Shown: piece by piece, positions 62,828 to 64,000 of the stretch
How positions within the stretch are numbered: the first letter of the stretch is position 1
Layout of the letters: each line of letters opens with the position of its first letter
Source: Linnemannia hyalina
Lineage: Eukaryota > Mortierellomycota > Mortierellomycetes > Mortierellales > Mortierellaceae
Direction: 5' to 3'
Length of the DNA stretch: 64,000 bases
Assembly: GCA_019671135.1 (NCBI GenBank)
Contig: JAHRHY010000025.1
Location: forward strand, 1 to 64,000
Program-made: the position numbers and the translations under genes
The notes under the pieces: model-generated
Told to the model about the DNA's origin: nothing
Database searches by the model: none
What the model saw: only the letters and a program-made list of their open reading frames with translations

Positions 62828-64000
62828 ATGACTTGGTCCGTTGATTGCTCATCTCTTGAGCATCGGTCAACGGAAGGACGTCCACATTTTCATGTGCCTG
62901 AAAAATTTCCTATCCGCGAATGCCACCTTCGAGAGTTCTGTGGTCCTACTTCCCACCATGCCCACGATACCAAAAGCGCCATCAGCAGTACTACCTCAGA
63001 CAACTCTTCCTCTTCAACGAAAGGTGACAAACCGCTCAAGGAGCCAATCAGGATCAAACCAATCGACTTTGCAACCTACCTCCACAGCGGCTTGAAGGAA
63101 TACATTCATAATTTACGGCACCCCTCGGCTCTCCCTGGCAAAGGACCTGTCAGCAAGGTCTATGCGCTCGGATTGTTCCCGGCTCTTGTTGGAATTCTTG
63201 TCTTTTGTCAGTGGGTCATATCCCTGGTGATCCTTTGGAGCTCTTATACGGCTGCGGGTAGGAAGGCCTTCCAGGTCTTTTTGAAGGAGCAGATCCTCCT
63301 GTTCGACCCTACAGGTAAGAGTGAAATATGCGAAAAGTGATGACAAGTAGAGGAAGGGGGATAACGGAGGAGTGATGGCAGATGCATGCATGTGCAGATG
63401 TGTCTATGAAAATCCGCCAATAGGACCAATATTCTTTCAAGCTCAACATTTTTTTTCCTTTCCTTCCATAACACAGACAAGGTCGATCCAAACGGAACAC
63501 GGGAAGCATTGAAGCAGCTCTCAGATCTCAAGCCCAAAGCTAAACCCGTCTTCAACTACTACATCACCCACCTGCTGCTCATCCTTTCAACACTCACATA
63601 TGAGCGAAACGACGAGTTGGTCAAACAGGCCGCGGAGATCCTAGAGGATATTGATAACGAGGAGCAGAGACAACAGGCGGCGGACTTGCTTCTGAACAGC
63701 GAGGAGACGATTGACAGAAAGGCGCAGCTTATGGGTTTGCGATTCGAGGGTGTCAGCGAACTCAAATCTTTGGGGGGTCCCTATGCTGGGCTATTCTACA
63801 ATGAGGAGTCGATTGTCCTGGTCTTCAAAGGCACCTCTGTCCTTGCCTTCAGTAAGCTTCTATCTTTATTTCATATTTGACATCCGTATTAACGATTTAC
63901 GACAGCAGCTGAATCATTGCACTAACCTTTGGCTGGAATTTTATTTTCGGTGCAAAGACGAGTACCTGATTGATGGTACCATCCAGCGCGTCAATGCCGA
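62828..64000 (+). CDS. Class 3 lipase-like protein, N-terminal part (3' partial)
   Basis: Exons are 62828-63314, 63477-63851 and 63958 to beyond 64000, with matching phases (DPT|DKVDPNGT and VLAF|NEYLIDGTIQRVNA). The N-terminus is polar. A strong transmembrane segment, LGLFPALVGILVFCQWVISLVIL, lies at about residues 118-142. A helical region follows, and then LFYNEESIVLVFKGTSVLAFNEYL, which matches the start of the Lipase_3 core (the beta strand before the active site, typically 'VFRGT'). The GXSXG nucleophile motif lies beyond the window. It is probably a membrane-anchored acylglycerol hydrolase of the ER, vacuole or cell surface. Confidence 0.8.

Noticed and set aside
1..64000. tRNA and rRNA genes
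   Set aside because: I found no convincing cloverleaf or rRNA segment by eye. A tRNA scan would be decisive.

Overview
The window is eukaryotic, almost certainly from a filamentous fungus. The genes from 49.7 kb onward are split by short GT-AG introns and encode fungal proteins: a fungal-type aspartokinase, an IQ-motif protein, a Pmp3-like protein, a PPR protein and a class 3 lipase. The mobile elements (chromodomain Ty3 elements, an Ndc10/GCR1_C-type Crypton, a Fanzor-like gene, a Helitron with zinc knuckles) suggest an early-diverging fungus such as Mucoromycota/Mortierellomycotina. That placement is inference, not proof.

Layout. 1-1121: 3' end of a Ty3/gypsy element, here called Ty3-1. 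1122-12321: a second Ty3 element (Ty3-2), its gag-pol split by a 5.5 kb DNA transposon (A1, 2176-7660). 12322-18553: a stack of DNA transposon pieces, namely the tail of a third A-type element (A3), a broken C-type fragment (D) and a complete C-type element with 319 bp inverted ends. 18554-24050: a Crypton-type tyrosine recombinase gene in three pieces, two lone 495 bp units, and the 5' LTR of a third Ty3 element (Ty3-3). 24054-29537: element A2, a near copy of A1. 29541-34346: the rest of Ty3-3, now a pseudogene. 34347-35961: a decayed Fanzor-like gene. 36356-40530: a decayed Helitron. 40559-49083: a fuller Helitron with a Rep-helicase gene. 49084-64000: gene-dense host DNA.

The most interesting content is the A-type/C-type transposon family. 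Both types encode related IS5/PIF-Harbinger-like DDE transposases but carry different cargo. A-type elements end in two 495 bp direct repeats ('units'). The two units of one element look identical, while units of different elements differ, as LTRs do. Lone units also occur. Five insertions show 3 bp target duplications (CTG, CTT, TTT/AAA, TAT/ATA, TAT). For four of them I followed a reading frame and found it restored when the insert and one duplication are subtracted. The duplications also show that about 3.3 kb (roughly 21.0-24.3 kb) was inverted by recombination between two units, which split both the Crypton and Ty3-3. A-type cargo is a 740-748 aa protein with cysteine/histidine modules and four copies of an apparently undescribed repeat. 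C-type cargo is a zinc-ribbon/coiled-coil protein, a small basic protein and a 567 aa protein faintly like a replication initiator. A TTTTTAAAAA palindrome recurs at gene boundaries in both types.

Host genes: HOM3-like aspartokinase (first step of Thr/Met synthesis), an IQ-motif protein, a Pmp3-like small membrane protein whose model needs a 4-nt microexon, a mitochondrial-type PPR protein and the start of a membrane-anchored lipase. Exon models were built by hand from splice consensus, reading frame and protein continuity.
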